Shown: piece by piece, positions 1 through 13,481 of the stretch
Layout of the letters: every line of letters begins with the position of its first letter
Position numbering within the stretch: position 1 is the stretch's first letter
Assembly (NCBI GenBank): GCA_900618795.1
Contig: UYJD01000011.1
Coordinates: forward strand, 248,001 to 312,000
DNA length: 64,000 bases
Source: Cyanodermella asteris
Lineage: Eukaryota; Ascomycota; Lecanoromycetes; Ostropales; Stictidaceae
Direction of reading: 5' to 3'
Translations under genes and position numbers: made by a program
Notes under the pieces: model-generated
Databases searched by the model: none
Seen by the model: only the letters and a program-made list of their open reading frames with translations
What the model was told of the DNA's origin: nothing

Positions 1-1088
1 CCTGTCGAAAGGAGCCCTGTCGAAAGATGCCCTGGCCACAAACATGTCGAGTCTGAGAGCATTGACGTGTTTCCGTGGACCGGTGCCGTTATACAAATGC
101 CCGGGCTATTGCTTGAAAGAGAGTTTCGCGCTTCTCACTCAGCTATGCGCCAGTAATGAGACGGTCTTGAGATGGGTCTTTCAATCGCCAGCCTTGAAGC
201 TGGCTGCGTAGCCGCTCTTGGATCTGAACTTGTACTTGACTAGCAAGTGACTGGCTTGCCATGGCGAGCGTCTTGGGCGGGATTTTGGAAACCACTACAT
301 CCTCAAAGAAACACCTGATCTCGTGATATGCTGACGAATCTATCGCAGGCATCGACAATTGAGAAGGGGACTGGAGGTCAGAGACGCTTTTCGTAATTAA
401 GTAGTAGCCTCCTATCGAGGTCTTAGGATTCACGCATGCATGCACTAAAACATGCAGAGCTAGCTTGCATTGGCAAGTTCTGGTATCAAAGATCGTCATC
501 TCTCGAGCCGAGGCTCTTCATAGTTCTCATCACGTTCCGTTTCCCGTGTATCGTATCTTGTGAGGACTCCTCGTTCAGCAAAATTCCTCCTCTAATTGGC
601 TCGCAAGGCCACTTCAAAAGCAAGCAAACTCCGCAATGATAACAGGCAAAGCTTTTTCCTAGCCGCATGAGATCGTGTTTTTCCATGCCCTGTAAAACGC
701 CGCTGATCAGATAAGAGATGGCTGGCCATGAAGATAGCATAACGCGTGTCAGCGCGTTGCTCCCCGGAAAGTCGCAAGTATGGTTGCCGTGCGTACTCGT
801 CATGCTTCTTCGGTGACGATGGCCTGCTAGCACGCTTCTCCGACAGTCTGCCTCCGTCCCACCAAAGCCAAATGCACCACCCTGAAAAGAGCGCCAAGGG
901 ATATCATCCATTCAGCGGCTCAATGTCGCAACCAAACAAATCAATTCGCCAGCCTCGTGAAGGTGAACTCTCATCAAAATCAAAAATCAAAACGCCATCC
1001 ATGCCGGGTGACCAGCGATGTAATCTTCGATCTTCTCGAACTTCTATGAGCCAACGAAAACAAGGTCTCCGCTCCAAACCGTGGAAAT
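1..1088. other. Spacer downstream of the ABC transporter
   Basis: No convincing gene is visible. Short open frames occur on both strands but lack conserved motifs and overlap each other. The first 26 bases hold an imperfect direct repeat of CCCTGTCGAAAG. The right side is the 3' flank of the minus-strand ABC transporter. Confidence 0.6.
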
Positions 1089-4000
1089 TTACTCCTGATC
1101 CAAGCTGTCGCCGTCTCGAGATTTGGTGTCGCGTGCAGCCGTTGCCAAACTGCTGTGTTTGCTGTGTCCCCTTTTCTCGGCAATCTCCTTCGCCGTGGAT
1201 GTCCCGCTGCGCTCGTCCTCGCTCTGGGATGCGCTGGCACTGTCGTCGACTTCCTCTCGCAGGCGCCTAGCCTTGTTGGTGAGATATCTGGCCTCCTCCG
1301 CCACACGTTGGGCACGCATCTGTTTACGCCACATTGTTGCGTACCGACCGTTGCGATCTAGAAGCTCATCATGAGGGCCGGCCTCGACAATTCTTCCATC
1401 CTGGAGCACAAGGATCTGGTCTGCCATGGTAATGGTGCTGAGCCTGTGAGCAATGACAAGTGTCGTACGATTTTCCGCCAAGATTTCCAATGCTTCCTGG
1501 ATGTTCTGCTCCGTGTCGCTGTCAAGGGCTGCTGTCGCTTCATCCAGTAAGATGATTCTGGGATTCTTGATGATCGTCCGTGCAATTGCAACACGCTGCC
1601 TCTCACCTCCGGAGAGTTTCAGGCCACGTTCGCCAACAACACTTTCATACCCATCCGGGAACGCAAGGATTTTTTCGTGAATACAAGCAGCCTTGGCGGC
1701 AGCATAAACATCCTCGTCAGTGGCGTTGGGATTAGCGTACTTCAAGTTGTACATTATTGTGTCATTGAAGAGGATCGTGTCTTGCGGGACCACGCCAATA
1801 TGCTGCCGTATGGAATCCATGGTAAGATTGCGAACATCTTGGCCGTCGATCTCGATGTTGCCGCCGCTGAGGTCGTAAAAGCGGAACAGAAGCCGGAAAA
1901 GGGTAGATTTGCCACCACCGGACTCTCCGACCAATGCAGTAGTGGTGCCTGGTGCGCAACGGAAGGTGACGCCTTTGAGTGCAGGATGACGTGAATCGTA
2001 AGCAAATTCAATGTCATTGCATTGGATCTCACCACGACAATCAGTAAGTTCCTGTGCATCCGGGTCGTCAACCACCGTCGGTTGCTCCTTGAAAAGCTCC
2101 AGAAGTCGTTCCGCATTGATCATCGAGCTTTGAATGCTGCGATAGAATTGTCCAAAGTAGGAAAACGGCGCCTGAAGCTGTGTTACGTAGGTAATCAGCA
2201 TGACAAAGTCTCCAGGGGACAAATCCCCAGCGACGACCTGGTAAGCAGCGACGAAGGAGATGACCAGAAGCGCGATCGCGAAGACGGCCGTCTGACTGAC
2301 GTTCAAAGCTTGCAAGTAGAACAGGACGGCATATTCGGCCTTTTGATATGCCTTGACGGCGTCGCGATACTTCTTGAACTCGTGAGCCTCTGCATTGAAG
2401 TATTTGACCGACTCATAGCCAGAGAGCGAGTCAGTCTTGACGGCTTCCTCTTCACGATCGAGCTTGACCATCTCCCGTCTCTTGTCGGACCTCCACTGCG
2501 TCATGCGAACGGTCAGGTACAAATACACGACGGCCATTATGAAGAGTACAAGCGCATAGTAAGCGTCGTACTGGACAAGAAAGACATAGATGGCGAGGAC
2601 GAGATCGATCAGCATGGGCAGCAAGTTGAAGGTCAAACTTTCGAGAAAGTTGTTGATCGACCCACCCTTGTTCAATGCCGACACGACTTCTCCGGTCCTC
2701 TTGGCAAGGTGAAAATCCAGGCTGAGTGAGTGAACATGCTCGAAAGCAGCTGTAGAAAGTTCCCGGTACGAGTACTGGCTGACCGGAATCCAAAGAATGG
2801 TCCGCAATGCCCCGATCAAGCCTTGGTTGCCCTGGAGTGCTCGGAAGAAGACATACAGACCAATAGTCTGCCATGGAATTATTCGTGAGCCGTCAGAGTC
2901 CGTCGTGAATTCATCAACAAGCCGCCCCGTGTATTTGGGCACAAGAATGTTGATTACACGTTGTACGACGATCAGGATAAGGCACACCAGGACAGTGAAC
3001 TTCAGCTTGCGGGACCTCGACGGCCAAAGATATGGGAGGAACAGTGAGTACCCACGGAGGTACTCATACCATGAACGGGAAGGGATTTTCTCTGGCCGTT
3101 TCCAGCCTTCTTCCTGGTGGTCCTCCTCGGATGAATGGCTGGTACAGTTTCCATTGGCATAACCATTGGCGTGACCATTAGCGTGACCGTTGGAGATGGC
3201 GCCGTATTCGCGGCCGTCCTGGTGCTTTGTAGCGTGGCCATTGAGCAAGCTAGTTCTCTCTTCCGGATCATGTTCAGCAGCCTGTCGGGCGCGAATGTCC
3301 TTTGCTCGACGCCAAGAAAACACGGTCCAGAAAATGAGTAGAGCTGTTAGAAAGATGACGCGGGCGAGATCGATGGCAAGCTCCAGCGCGTCCCAGCCAT
3401 TCATCGAGTCCAGGACTTTTCCGTGGTAGCGCATCCTCTTCGTCTTGGGGTCCATGCGGTCTCTGGCAGAAGGTTCTCGATGACGACCAGAATACAGGGC
3501 GACCGTGTCTCCCAGAAGTATCAGTTCCATGGAAAGTGCCACAGACCAGGTCAGCGAATGTGCCCACGTGGGAGACGGAGCACTGTCAATAAGAGACACG
3601 AGGATGAGCGCAAAAATGGTCACGGAACCGACGGTGTAGACCTGGAGCATTCAGTCAGCAATCCGTTTGACTTCGGAACCGGGCGGCCGGTAGACCGTTG
3701 AGTTCAAACATGGGGAAGACATGACATACTGCTACATGCTCGCCACACCACCAATGCGTACCATTGCGTTCGACGAGGGCATAGGCGATGGCAGCTGCTG
3801 CGTTTGCGACGAAGGAGAGCACGACACCGGCCGATATCCAGTTGAAGACGGCTTTCTTGGCGGGGCTGAAATCATCCTTGAGAACCTCCCTTTGGGCGCT
3901 GGGACCCCGTTTCTTGGTCTTGGGCAAAGGCTTGCCTCCCGGACCATGTAAACCTTTGGCGGCCTCCAATTTGGAATCCTTGGGGGCTGATATGATGCTC

Positions 4001-4113
4001 TGGGCCATGAAGGCTGCGGCAAATACCACGAAGATGATTATGGGGAAGGCATAGTGCATTCGTGCAAGCAGGGCCTGCTTGCCCGGGTTTGGGATCCAAG
4101 CTTGGCCGGCCAT
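1089..4113 (-). CDS. hmt1: HMT1-type vacuolar ABC half transporter
   Basis: Two exons: 4113-3730 and 3641-1089. Intron 3642-3729 (88 bp) starts GTATGT and ends CTCCAG. The spliced product is 978 residues. Several hydrophobic helices lie in the first 250 residues (an extra N-terminal membrane domain), including one that starts at the splice junction. A six-helix ABC membrane domain follows, then one nucleotide-binding domain. Walker A is GESGGGKST (about 700-708), the signature is LSGGERQR (about 804-811), Walker B is IILLDEATAALD and the H-loop is LVIAHRLST. A charged Arg/Ser-rich tail ends the protein. The extra N-terminal helices and GGGKST loop match the HMT1/ABCB6 group rather than mitochondrial Atm1. 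Known members export phytochelatin-metal or glutathione conjugates into the vacuole; the substrate here is inferred. The start is the first ATG of the exon that encodes the N-terminal helices. Confidence 0.9.
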
Positions 4114-7100
4114 GATGGGGGTCGCATGTGTACAAGTCGAGCCACCTCTTTCCTGTGCTTGCCGAGATGGGTTGACTGAATTATGGTATCACCACATTAC
4201 CCAAAAGCGAGAGTCGGAAGTTGATTGTAACGAGTGACTGAGCCGGGGGGTCGTTATTATAATGGTTAGGGTATCGTAACGTGATGTAGAGAGGGAGGAA
4301 GACGGGGATATGGAGCCGCTCTTGAGGAAGTTCGCAGCGGTAAGAGTGAGGCGACAATGCAGGTCACTGCTGTGAGGGTGCAGCCATAGCGGGCGGGATA
4401 TGGCTTTGGTGGCGTTGAAGGTGCAGAGGACGAGGGGACTGCAGGGCAGCGGTTGTCGTGCTGCGCTGTTCTGCACAATGATAAGAGGTCGCGGAGGCGA
4501 GCGAAGAGGTGAGGGCAGCTCTGTGAGTGAACAGTAGGAATAGTAGGTAGGTAGACGGCAGCGTGCATGGTGGAGATGCAGCCATGGTTAAAGCGAGATT
4601 GAGCACATGTCCGCATGTTCGCTCTGGCCCGCATGATTCCGCAGCAAAAGCTTTCCCGCACTCACGGACTAACACACTCCGCCCATTATTCCACTCCATC
4701 CGACTCTCCACCGCAGCCAGATCTTGGTTCCTGCTGTTCTTCGTCGCCTCGTGCCTCCTCGCTCCCGTCCAGCTCACCGTTATCAGCCTGACGCCGCCGG
4801 CCCCAACCTCGCCAGCAGGCCCAATTGGGCGCCGATGGGCGCTCAGTGCAGCGAGCCTGCTGGCAGAGCATGCTCGCAATGTACATGTATCATGCTCTGC
4901 TCCCCAGTCTCCACCTCACCTGCATCGTTTGGGACCTTGGGTCGCCTTTGACGGCACGTCGAGCAGCGAACGGGGAAGCGGCTTACCATCCTGGCCGAGC
5001 CTTGACTCGGTATCTGTCAGGGCGCTTGTCGGCATGGATGCCACCTGCATATGTATGTACCGAAGCACACCATAATCGGTCTGACCTGACACTAAGAACG
5101 CTACATCTACGAGCCAGTACATGCTCATGCTCGTGATTGTGGCAGCTAAGGTACTCCTTCAACTTGCCTTCCTCCACACAGGACAAGGATTCGACCGGGT
5201 GCACGACGACCAAGCACAGCACCGGCTCCACACAGGTCGGCCTCCTCACGCCTCCCGGAAATCAAGTCGGGCGATGAGCGATCGTCTGACTGTAGCACAG
5301 GAAGAGCCATCTGGTCACGGCCTCAGATCGACTTGCAAATGCCACACCCACGTCGGAGGCTCTGCCTGAGATCGTGCTTCCCGTGAGATCGTGGTCTGCT
5401 TGTCGCTTCGCAATGCCCTTCTCGCTCACTGCTCTGCCCGTCTCTTGCTCGTTGCTTGCTCCTCGCCAGCTGCATCGCACAGCTAGTCTTGCCGTCGTTA
5501 TTCGCAGTAGGTGCTGTTGCGCTGAATTTTGGCCTTGGCGGGCCAAAGTAAAGCTCACTAGCTTTTCCTTGCTTCTGGGCGAGACCAACCCTTTTGCCTC
5601 TACAGGGCCGGCGCCAGTTCATGTCGATGCGCGGCCAGAAAGCTGACTGGCTGGTCGATAAGACTTAAGGTTCAAGCGTGGTCCGCACCTGATCGACCAT
5701 GCTCTGTTTAAGGATATGCGGAGGCGGCAGCATTGTATCTGAGCGCGACGACGCGCAAGCTGAACCACGTCCAACGATCGAGGGCTTGCAGGCGAAGAAT
5801 GTTCGAATCTTCGCGGGCGGAGCCTCGCATCAGATCTCACGCCGATGAGTCGCAGATCTGGCTGCTCGACGGTTAGAATCGTCAAGCTGCGCCCCCGACG
5901 TTCCCCTCAATACAACGCTCTTCCAGCGGCTGCAGCGTCAGCTGCTCACCACGCGGAACGGTGGTGCAGTCACGAGTGGCGTGAATTGACCCTCGCCACC
6001 GGCGACAATCTTCTGTACCATGGAAGGTACCGGAGGGGACGGCGTTCCAGCACGTCCACGAGACTTGATGTCTTGTCTGGCCAAACAATCCTCGGTACGC
6101 GGCGGGGGAAAACGAGCGGCTTCGCCACGGTCACGACGAGCAGTGGCTAGCCGGCCAGAGGACTTTCAAAAAATGATCAAATGCGAGCGAGAGTACAATT
6201 CTGCGCCGGCTATTCTCCAGCGCTCAGATGTGATGAAGACGCGGGGAGTGATAGCTGCATTTCCGTACCAAATTTCTGTGGTCCTTCCGTACCGCAGACA
6301 AGGGAATGCAGGCCGCGGGAGCGATGCTGACGACCTACGATATCCTAGCCAAGCATGATCCGCATGCCTACAGGTATCGTGAAGGTCTGCCATCATTCTC
6401 CGAGGCGCGCCCACCAAAGGTCAGCAGACAATCACAGCATGCTGGGGCAAAGACTGAGCACAGGGCCAGCTGGACTAGCAGAGGGAATGCGCTCCAGCGG
6501 CCCGCGAGATGCATAAGGAATGTGCGGGAAAGGCGAGAACACTCTTGGAGCGTGTCACACGGGTGCGTGACTGCCTTGAGCTGTACCATGAAGGACGATA
6601 CTCCGCACAGTAGTCAGTCATTCACGACGTCTGGCGACTGATGTACAGATTTTGAGGTCCGACGGTGGCCGAGCTCATCACGACATCGACTTGCCTGCAC
6701 CAATGCGAGTCGTGCGAAGGGAAGACATGCGGCAGAATGACGGTCAATCGTCGGTGAGACACACAGCGGTCCATCCACCGTCGACATTGCGAGGCAGAGA
6801 TACATCGTGACCGGGTCTGTCTCGATCAGGAAATGTGGATGGATGGGGGCGCGCCACGAGTAGGGCTTGCAGGCAAACCCATGCCATCAACCATCCAGCC
6901 GGAGCCGGCGACCGCCACCATCCATACGCTCACGACAGGTACATCAGCTCATTAGTGCTCAGACTACTCAGCGGCGGTGTCTCCACGTTGCCTCCACGTC
7001 CTGGCCCCCCGGACCAGTCACGACTCGATACAGGGATGCCAGCTTTGTGCTGACCTTGAGGACAGTTCTGCTAATCAGAAGCCGCGTATGGCTCTACCGT

Positions 7101-8606
7101 TCAAGATCAATCAGTCGATCTGTCAATCAGATCTCACTAACGTGCTGTGGTCGATTGTCTTTGTCCACTGAGAGTGTGCCGTCGCATTGCATCATTGCAA
7201 AGCAGGATCCTGATCTAGGTGGAATTCCAGCCAACGCAGGTCGATGCGACGAAGTTGTCGCATCGAACGCTCGCCTGGCTTGCGTTCAATGAGGTAGGTG
7301 TCTGCGGTGCTTTGCGATGTGCAAAACGGTGCGTGTACGACCAGTGCCATATGGAACAGCGCTTGTGGTGCAGTGTTCCTGCAGCAAAAACCCGACCTGA
7401 CTCGTGTTTCTCGGTCTTTGACACGCGCACTTGACACAGCATGCACCAGCTCGATTATCAGCATCACTGGCAGTGATGCTGAGGTACAGCGCATACGTCG
7501 CGTGAGGCTCAGACGTCATTTGACCTGGCTTCCATCTTTTTTCCTGGCCGGTGGGCACCGATAGCGAAGTGCAGAGAACCTGGAAATTCTCGTTAGCATT
7601 CTTCTGCTGTCAAGCCTGTCAGTCTGTCCCTGGGTTTTCACGTATGTGCATTAGAACGAGAACGGCAGGCCTATTGTTGTAACGCCGGGGCTGCTTTCTC
7701 GGCTTCAGCTACAGTAGGCGGATGGGCCGTATCGACAGTACCGGCACAGGCTGGACCACGAAGCGTTCCAAACAATGCTAGCATCGACCAAGAAATCGAT
7801 GAAGCGGAGCTACATCAACTTGACCGTATGGTGCAGGCCATTTCTGCCTTGTGCTCATTGATAGGTAGATACCCTACGATCGCCGGATATGCTGCACAAG
7901 GGTAAGTAGTGAATCTGCCGGGCAGCAAGCCCGTTTAGGTTGTACGATGATGCTTTTCGTACTTGGTAGCTTGTCACAGGAGGCCAATCCTCGGCTGCCG
8001 GCAGTCGTTCCGTGAAGGCAGGCTGACGGCGATGCCGTAGATGGGTAGTCCTTTTCCGCTTCCGGTGTGCTTCCAGAGAGGAAACGTGCGTCCAGAAACG
8101 CTGTGCCAAGCAGCTTTCATTGTAGTCGGTTGAAGACTCGATTCCGAGTCAAAACGGTGACACATCCGCACTGGTCAAGAGGCTGGAGGGGCTGTGTGAG
8201 AGTTGGTTGAATAGGTAGCCTTGTGGCAGAGAAATGGTGATGCGTAGGTAGCATCGTACATACTGGAGCTGGTACTTGGAGGTCAGAGGTGGTCCGTGCG
8301 CACAGGCAGCACATCGCCTTCTTCACCACCGAAAGTCAATTTGTCGGCGACTGCCCGACTACCTAAGTACACACAAGACGCTACTGCGACTGCCTCTCTG
8401 TTCACCGCCTCTCTGTTCGTCAATCGCCTACGCCGTTTCTGTCGCATCCAATAGCCGACTCACAACACCCTCTTCCTGCCGCTAATGGCTGCGTCTGTCT
8501 CCTGCCCGGCTTCCTGATCTCTCTTCGTCTTCCTCATCTGAATGGTGCGCAGTACTAGTACAAACGCTATCCCCGGCATATATGGCATCCGGCCATCGTG
8601 TCATCT
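4114..8606. other. 4.5-kb spacer between divergent genes
   Basis: This stretch separates the HMT1-like gene (minus) from the Rtc1-like gene (plus). It must hold both promoters. The open frames inside it (for example 4563-5075 plus, 4364-4879 minus, 5374-5646 plus, 7192-7494 minus) are short, overlap on both strands, and show no domain, signal peptide or credible exon chain. A small inverted repeat sits near 5790-5815 (GCGAAGA and TCTTCGC around a short loop). A non-coding RNA or long leader exons could be present but nothing supports one. Confidence 0.5.
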
Positions 8607-11600
8607 ATGGCCACAACCACGCCCTCGTCGGACCAACGCATAGACCGCCAGTCAATCCCCCACGGCCAGCAGCCTCCGCCTGCTCCCCCTTTGCCACCTC
8701 TGCGCTATGGTCAGCGAGCTGCTGCCACGATAGCTAAACTTGCTCACCCATGGCTTGCCTCTCACCCATCAAGACCCGAGGGTGCTGCCACTGCCGAGTC
8801 TCATCTCGACCACTCCAATGATGCTCGCAGGACGTTGCAAGATAGACCTGCATCAGGCCGTTATCGTTCGAATGTCCAACGCAGCTCGAGGTAAGCCAAT
8901 CATTGTCTCGTTCTCGTTCCAGAGCTCTGGCTCGATGGTGTCGACCCTGGGGCGCCGGTCGTGCCATTTGACAGCACGTCTCCAGCCTTGAATCGTGTAC
9001 GCGCTTGGACGGACTGCTCGTGGAGCGGTAAGGATCATACTCCATTGCGATTCGGTCAAGCAACGTGCCTCTCGTTCGTCAGACGGTACGGCCCTTGAGC
9101 CACTGCTTCCGGCCAGCAAGTACGGAACATCCTCACCCCTTGGCGTTCAATCTGGCGTGCCTCTCGGCCTGAACAGCTTGTTGACTCATGTCCGGCAATG
9201 TGGCACTCAGAGTCTCAGATCCATACGTGACATGCCTGCATAAGCGCTCTGAGCCATGCGTTGCTTTTTGATCCTTGCCTGTCGTCTATGATTCCCGGCT
9301 TCATCGCTTTCTTCCTACCACCGAGGGCACAATCTGATTCGTTGTCCAGTCCGGAGAATTCCCGATCTGCCGTGCACAAGACAGGCATTCCAATTGCCGC
9401 ACTTGACATCTCTCCCTACAGGACTCATGCAGTGCTTGCAGGACGCGAGATCCTCAAGACCGTACGAGTGGGGAGCGGCGGCTCGGCGGCCGAGGATGTC
9501 AACCTCCGTTCCAGCATCGTCGCATATGCTTCCGCTCACAGCAGCTCTAGAGCTGCGGTAAGTGCGAGGCACCGTGACCAGCTCGCCGCCAATGACGTTC
9601 GTTGGTCCAACGGCAACTACGACACATTCATTGCGACAGCCGCGGTAGCTGGCAGGATTGTCATCTACGACCTGAACCGAGCTGCTCTGGAGCTGACCAC
9701 CCTGATTGAGCATTCCAGACAGGTGCACAAGCTAGCCTTCAATCCCTTCAAGGGAGAGTTATTGCTTTCCGGCAGCCAAGATGGCGGCGTCAAGTTGTGG
9801 GACATCAGGTCTGCAGCCTCAAGTCGGCGCAGCCAATCCACGTTCAATGCTCATGATCAGGGTATCAGAGACGTCAAGTGGTCGTCCAACGATGGCGTAG
9901 AATTTGCCACTGGCACCGAAGGAGGTGTGGTTCAGAGATGGGACATCCGTCGGCCAGCAGCTCCGATTATCAAACTCAAAGCCCACGACAGAACGTGCCA
10001 GTCTATCGATTACCATCCAAGCGGAAAATTCATCGTGAGTGGTGGTGCCGACAAGGTCGTCAAAATTTGGGATACCACAAGATCAGACAAGCGGCAAAAC
10101 CCGGCGTGGACACTTCGTACCCCCCATAACGTCCACAATGTCTGCTGGCGACCCTGTACAAGGAACGGGAGTGGAGATGATCCTTTCACGACATCTTCTT
10201 ACATCGCCACTAGCTACGACGGGGACCCAATAACTCATATTTGGGATTTCAGACGACCGGCTCTTCCGTTTCAGGAGATCGATCGTTATGACACACCAGC
10301 GACAGGGTTGTTATGGCACTCGGACGACCTGTTGTGGAGCGTTGGCGGATCGGGGACCTTCACTCAGACCGACCTCAGGCATGTGCCCAAGCCTCTGAAT
10401 CGGCTCAGTGTCAACAATTTTGTCACGGCTCCGGATGGCAGCATTAGTATCTTTTCAAGCCGTCTCAGATCGAGAAGCATGCGTCTCGCTGATGTTGAAG
10501 AAGCGTTGCTGCACCAAAAAGGCGCAGGTGGCAGTAGTGGCGAGAGGTTTGGCAGCAGTGTCAGTGCTAATGAGGGCAGTTTGGACGAAGGGGGACTCCT
10601 TGCATCAACGCTTCGTCGAAGGCGCAAGAAGGCGGCGAGTCAGAGACTGCTTGCAGGCAAAGCTCGAAACGGCGACGATGCTGCGTTTGCTCAAGTCGAA
10701 ACCTCTCTAAACCTTGATCCGACATTCTCTACCGCGCAGGTCGCAGCAATTGGGAAAGTACGCGGAATATTCGACTCCAATGCTTTCCAGTATCTCGCAG
10801 AACATTATGAGCGGCCAAAGGATTTGAGTCAGCACTCAGATCCCAAAATGATTGCTGATGAACTTGAGAGAGTCTTTTTGAAGAACTCGCATCATGCTGT
10901 TCGTGCAGGAGACCATGGCTTGGCCCACATCTGGCGCATTCTTGCCTGGGCCGTGAAAAAGGAGATTGAGAACTGGGTCCACAATCCCGAGCTGGTGAAG
11001 CTGAAGAAAGCCATCAGTAGTCGGAGTCGTCAACACAGCATCATTGCCGCTGCTACTGGCATAATGCGTACTGCTAGTGCATCAACTGCCCGTGATGAGT
11101 CCCGCTTGAGAAGTCCAATATCCATGATTACTGGTGAGGGCGGTTCAAATGTGGCAACACCGCGCGTCCGTCCAACTGCTGGCGCTCACCACATCCCGAC
11201 CCTGCCTCCAGGCTCGCTTGGTGATGAACCGTCAAATTCGCACCCCACGCAAGATTTGGGTAGGCCTCAGCTCCTTGCTCCTGCGGTTGTGGAGCTGAGG
11301 AAGTCAGCACATCTGAAGGGGCCGGATAAGATTCCACAGATCCAAATTGGGGCAGACCCGACGCCATTCCAGGAAGATACGAATCCGCTAAGCCCTTCTC
11401 GACCCATTCCCATTCCCGCGTCTCAGCTTACTCGCACAGACGAGTCACCTGGTAGTGTTGAAGGACGGCACAACGACCAGGAGTCTATTCCAAGCCTGTC
11501 GGATTTCCAAGAGCAAATGGCCGCCAAGCGTGCAGCATTGACTGATTATCGTCACACACCACGTCCCGTTCTAAGGCTGGGCCAGGGCATCGGTGGTATA

Positions 11601-13481
11601 CCTGGAACCTCGATGCCTCAATCACCAATTCGTGCTATGGACATGCCCCGGCCCGGTATGGACCGTCACGATTCTGGGGAAAGTTTTAACATGCTGTCGG
11701 AAAGTCTTGGAAGTCATCGGACGAGTTTGAACTTGAGCAGCTTCGAGGACAGTCCCATCAAACAACGAAAATACAGTCTGAGCCGAGATCAACGCGACAT
11801 CGAGCACGACATCGAGGACAGATTACTCGTCCCTGAATTGGGAAAGCAAGCTGCTGCCGAAGAAAGCGAGAGGCTACTTGAGGAAATGGCCAGCAGCAAC
11901 ATCCAAAGCCAATCCTACGTGGAGCCAGCTGAGAGCACCGAGGAATCGAAGGCTGAACAGACCACGGAGATGGAGGGCGCGCAACGACCGAGTCAAGATT
12001 TACACGCCATCATTAATGCAGCTGAAATCGAGCCAGACCCTTCCAGGATCGAGACAGACCGTGGAGAGGTTCAGGACACTAACAAGAAGGCTGGCTCCAG
12101 CCATGACTATTTTGAACATGCAATCTATCTCGACCACGCTCATGACAAGCCTTGGCATGCATCGTCGTTTCTTTCGTCGCTTCTATCACATTTCCTGGAT
12201 AATTTATCGTTCGTCCAATTGCCGACGTTCCTTGCTCTCTATCTACAGCCTTTCTACCCGACCATATTCCCCACTCGCCGATCAATATCTGCTGGCATCT
12301 CACCCGACTCTACATTGTCGCTCTCACGCCTCAACGCCACGGTTCTATCATATCACGCGCAACTCATATCCTTGAGGCACTACATTCCAGCAGCCCAGCT
12401 TCGCCGTGACTGTGTCGAAGTCTTCCCCTCGGCTTCCACTTTGACTACGCCTGGGAAAGTCGCCGGTTTCTGGTGTCGCAACTGCCAAAAGCCAAGCAAA
12501 GGTAAAGCAAAGGGCGCTTGCACCCGCTGCAACACGAACTGGGGTGGATGTATGGTCTGCGGAGAACTGAAGTTGAATGCCAGCAAACTCAAGCAGCACA
12601 AACTGCATGTAAACAATTCTCAAGGGCGTGCACAAGGCAACGATGGCCAGGACGGAGTGTCCTCGAGGCGACCGAACGTCCAACGTACCCGTTCCAACAT
12701 GTCCGTTCCTCTGGGAACTTCGAGATCACAGCATCGCACAAAGAACAAGGGTGCTCGCTGGACATATTGTTCAACCTGTGCACACGGCGGTCATGCAGCG
12801 TGTCTCACAGCCTGGTTCGGTTCAAATCTGTCCAGAGGAGGCTGCGCGATCAATGGTTGCATGCACGCCTGCGCTCCCGGCCCTCTGCGCGACGAAGCGC
12901 GCGCAGAAAGAGCTCGCGAGAAAGCCGAACTCTCGCAGCTAAGACGCGGTACGGGAATCTTACGAGACGAACGGGTAGTCGGGGAAAGCAAAGCAGTACG
13001 AGAGGCCAGGAACGGTGATGTTCCCGCAGAAGGTGCCGACGCAGCCGGTGGCGTCGTGATTTCCCCGGTCAAGAATGAGGATCACCCGAGAACTGGTTCG
13101 GGACTCACTGGGATCCCGATGGAGAGCGTGCGGGAGGGTCCAATGTTTGAAGTCGACCGAGGAGGGATCGGGATGGGCAGGGCGAGGGGAAGATGGAGGA
13201 GTGGTGGTGCTGTCGGGGGTGGAAGTAGGAGAGGTGGCCGAAATAGTATCGGCAGCTCAAGTGGTGTGGCTGCCGGCGATGGAGGCTCGGCTGGGGCTGG
13301 GAGCAGCATCGAAGGGAGTCTTCATGGAAGCAGTGCTGGCGCCGGAGGAGGGATGATGGCCGGTCCAGCTCGGGAGCATGGCTACAGAAGAGTTACGGTC
13401 GTTGAGCCGGGAAGTATTGGGGAGGATGAGTTGGCGATTGAGTTTGCCACCGAAACGAGCACCAGCTCAAGTGTACCATAG
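8607..13481 (+). CDS. rtc1: Rtc1/WDR24-like GATOR2 (SEA complex) subunit
   Basis: Proposed exons are 8607-8890 and 9350-13481, giving 1471 residues. The donor is GTAAGC at 8891, the acceptor GTTGTCCAG at 9349, and the frame is kept across the junction. The N-terminal exon carries RYGQRAAATIAKLAHPW. The second exon opens into TGIPIAALDISPYRTHAV and a WD40 propeller (about 168-480) with recognisable SGSQDGGVKLWDIR and SGGADKVVKIWD blades. A long disordered middle follows. A Cys/His-rich RING-like module lies at about 1136-1268 (CRNCQKPSKG, CTRCNTNWGG, CSTCAHGGHAAC), then a Gly/Ser-rich tail. In the family this protein sits on the vacuole and helps activate TORC1 in response to amino acids. The 459-bp intron is long for a fungus and contains a coding-like open stretch (8922-9095), so a further exon is possible. 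The open frame starting at TTG 9261 has no ATG before the conserved region, which supports the spliced model. Confidence 0.85.

Noticed and set aside
4364-5075. Open frames 4563-5075 (plus) and 4364-4879 (minus) as genes
   Set aside because: They overlap on opposite strands, have simple composition and show no domain or splice support.
9261-9349. Start of the Rtc1-like protein at the TTG of the long open frame
   Set aside because: It is not an ATG, and an in-frame GT-AG junction to an upstream exon with a fitting N-terminus explains the conserved region better.
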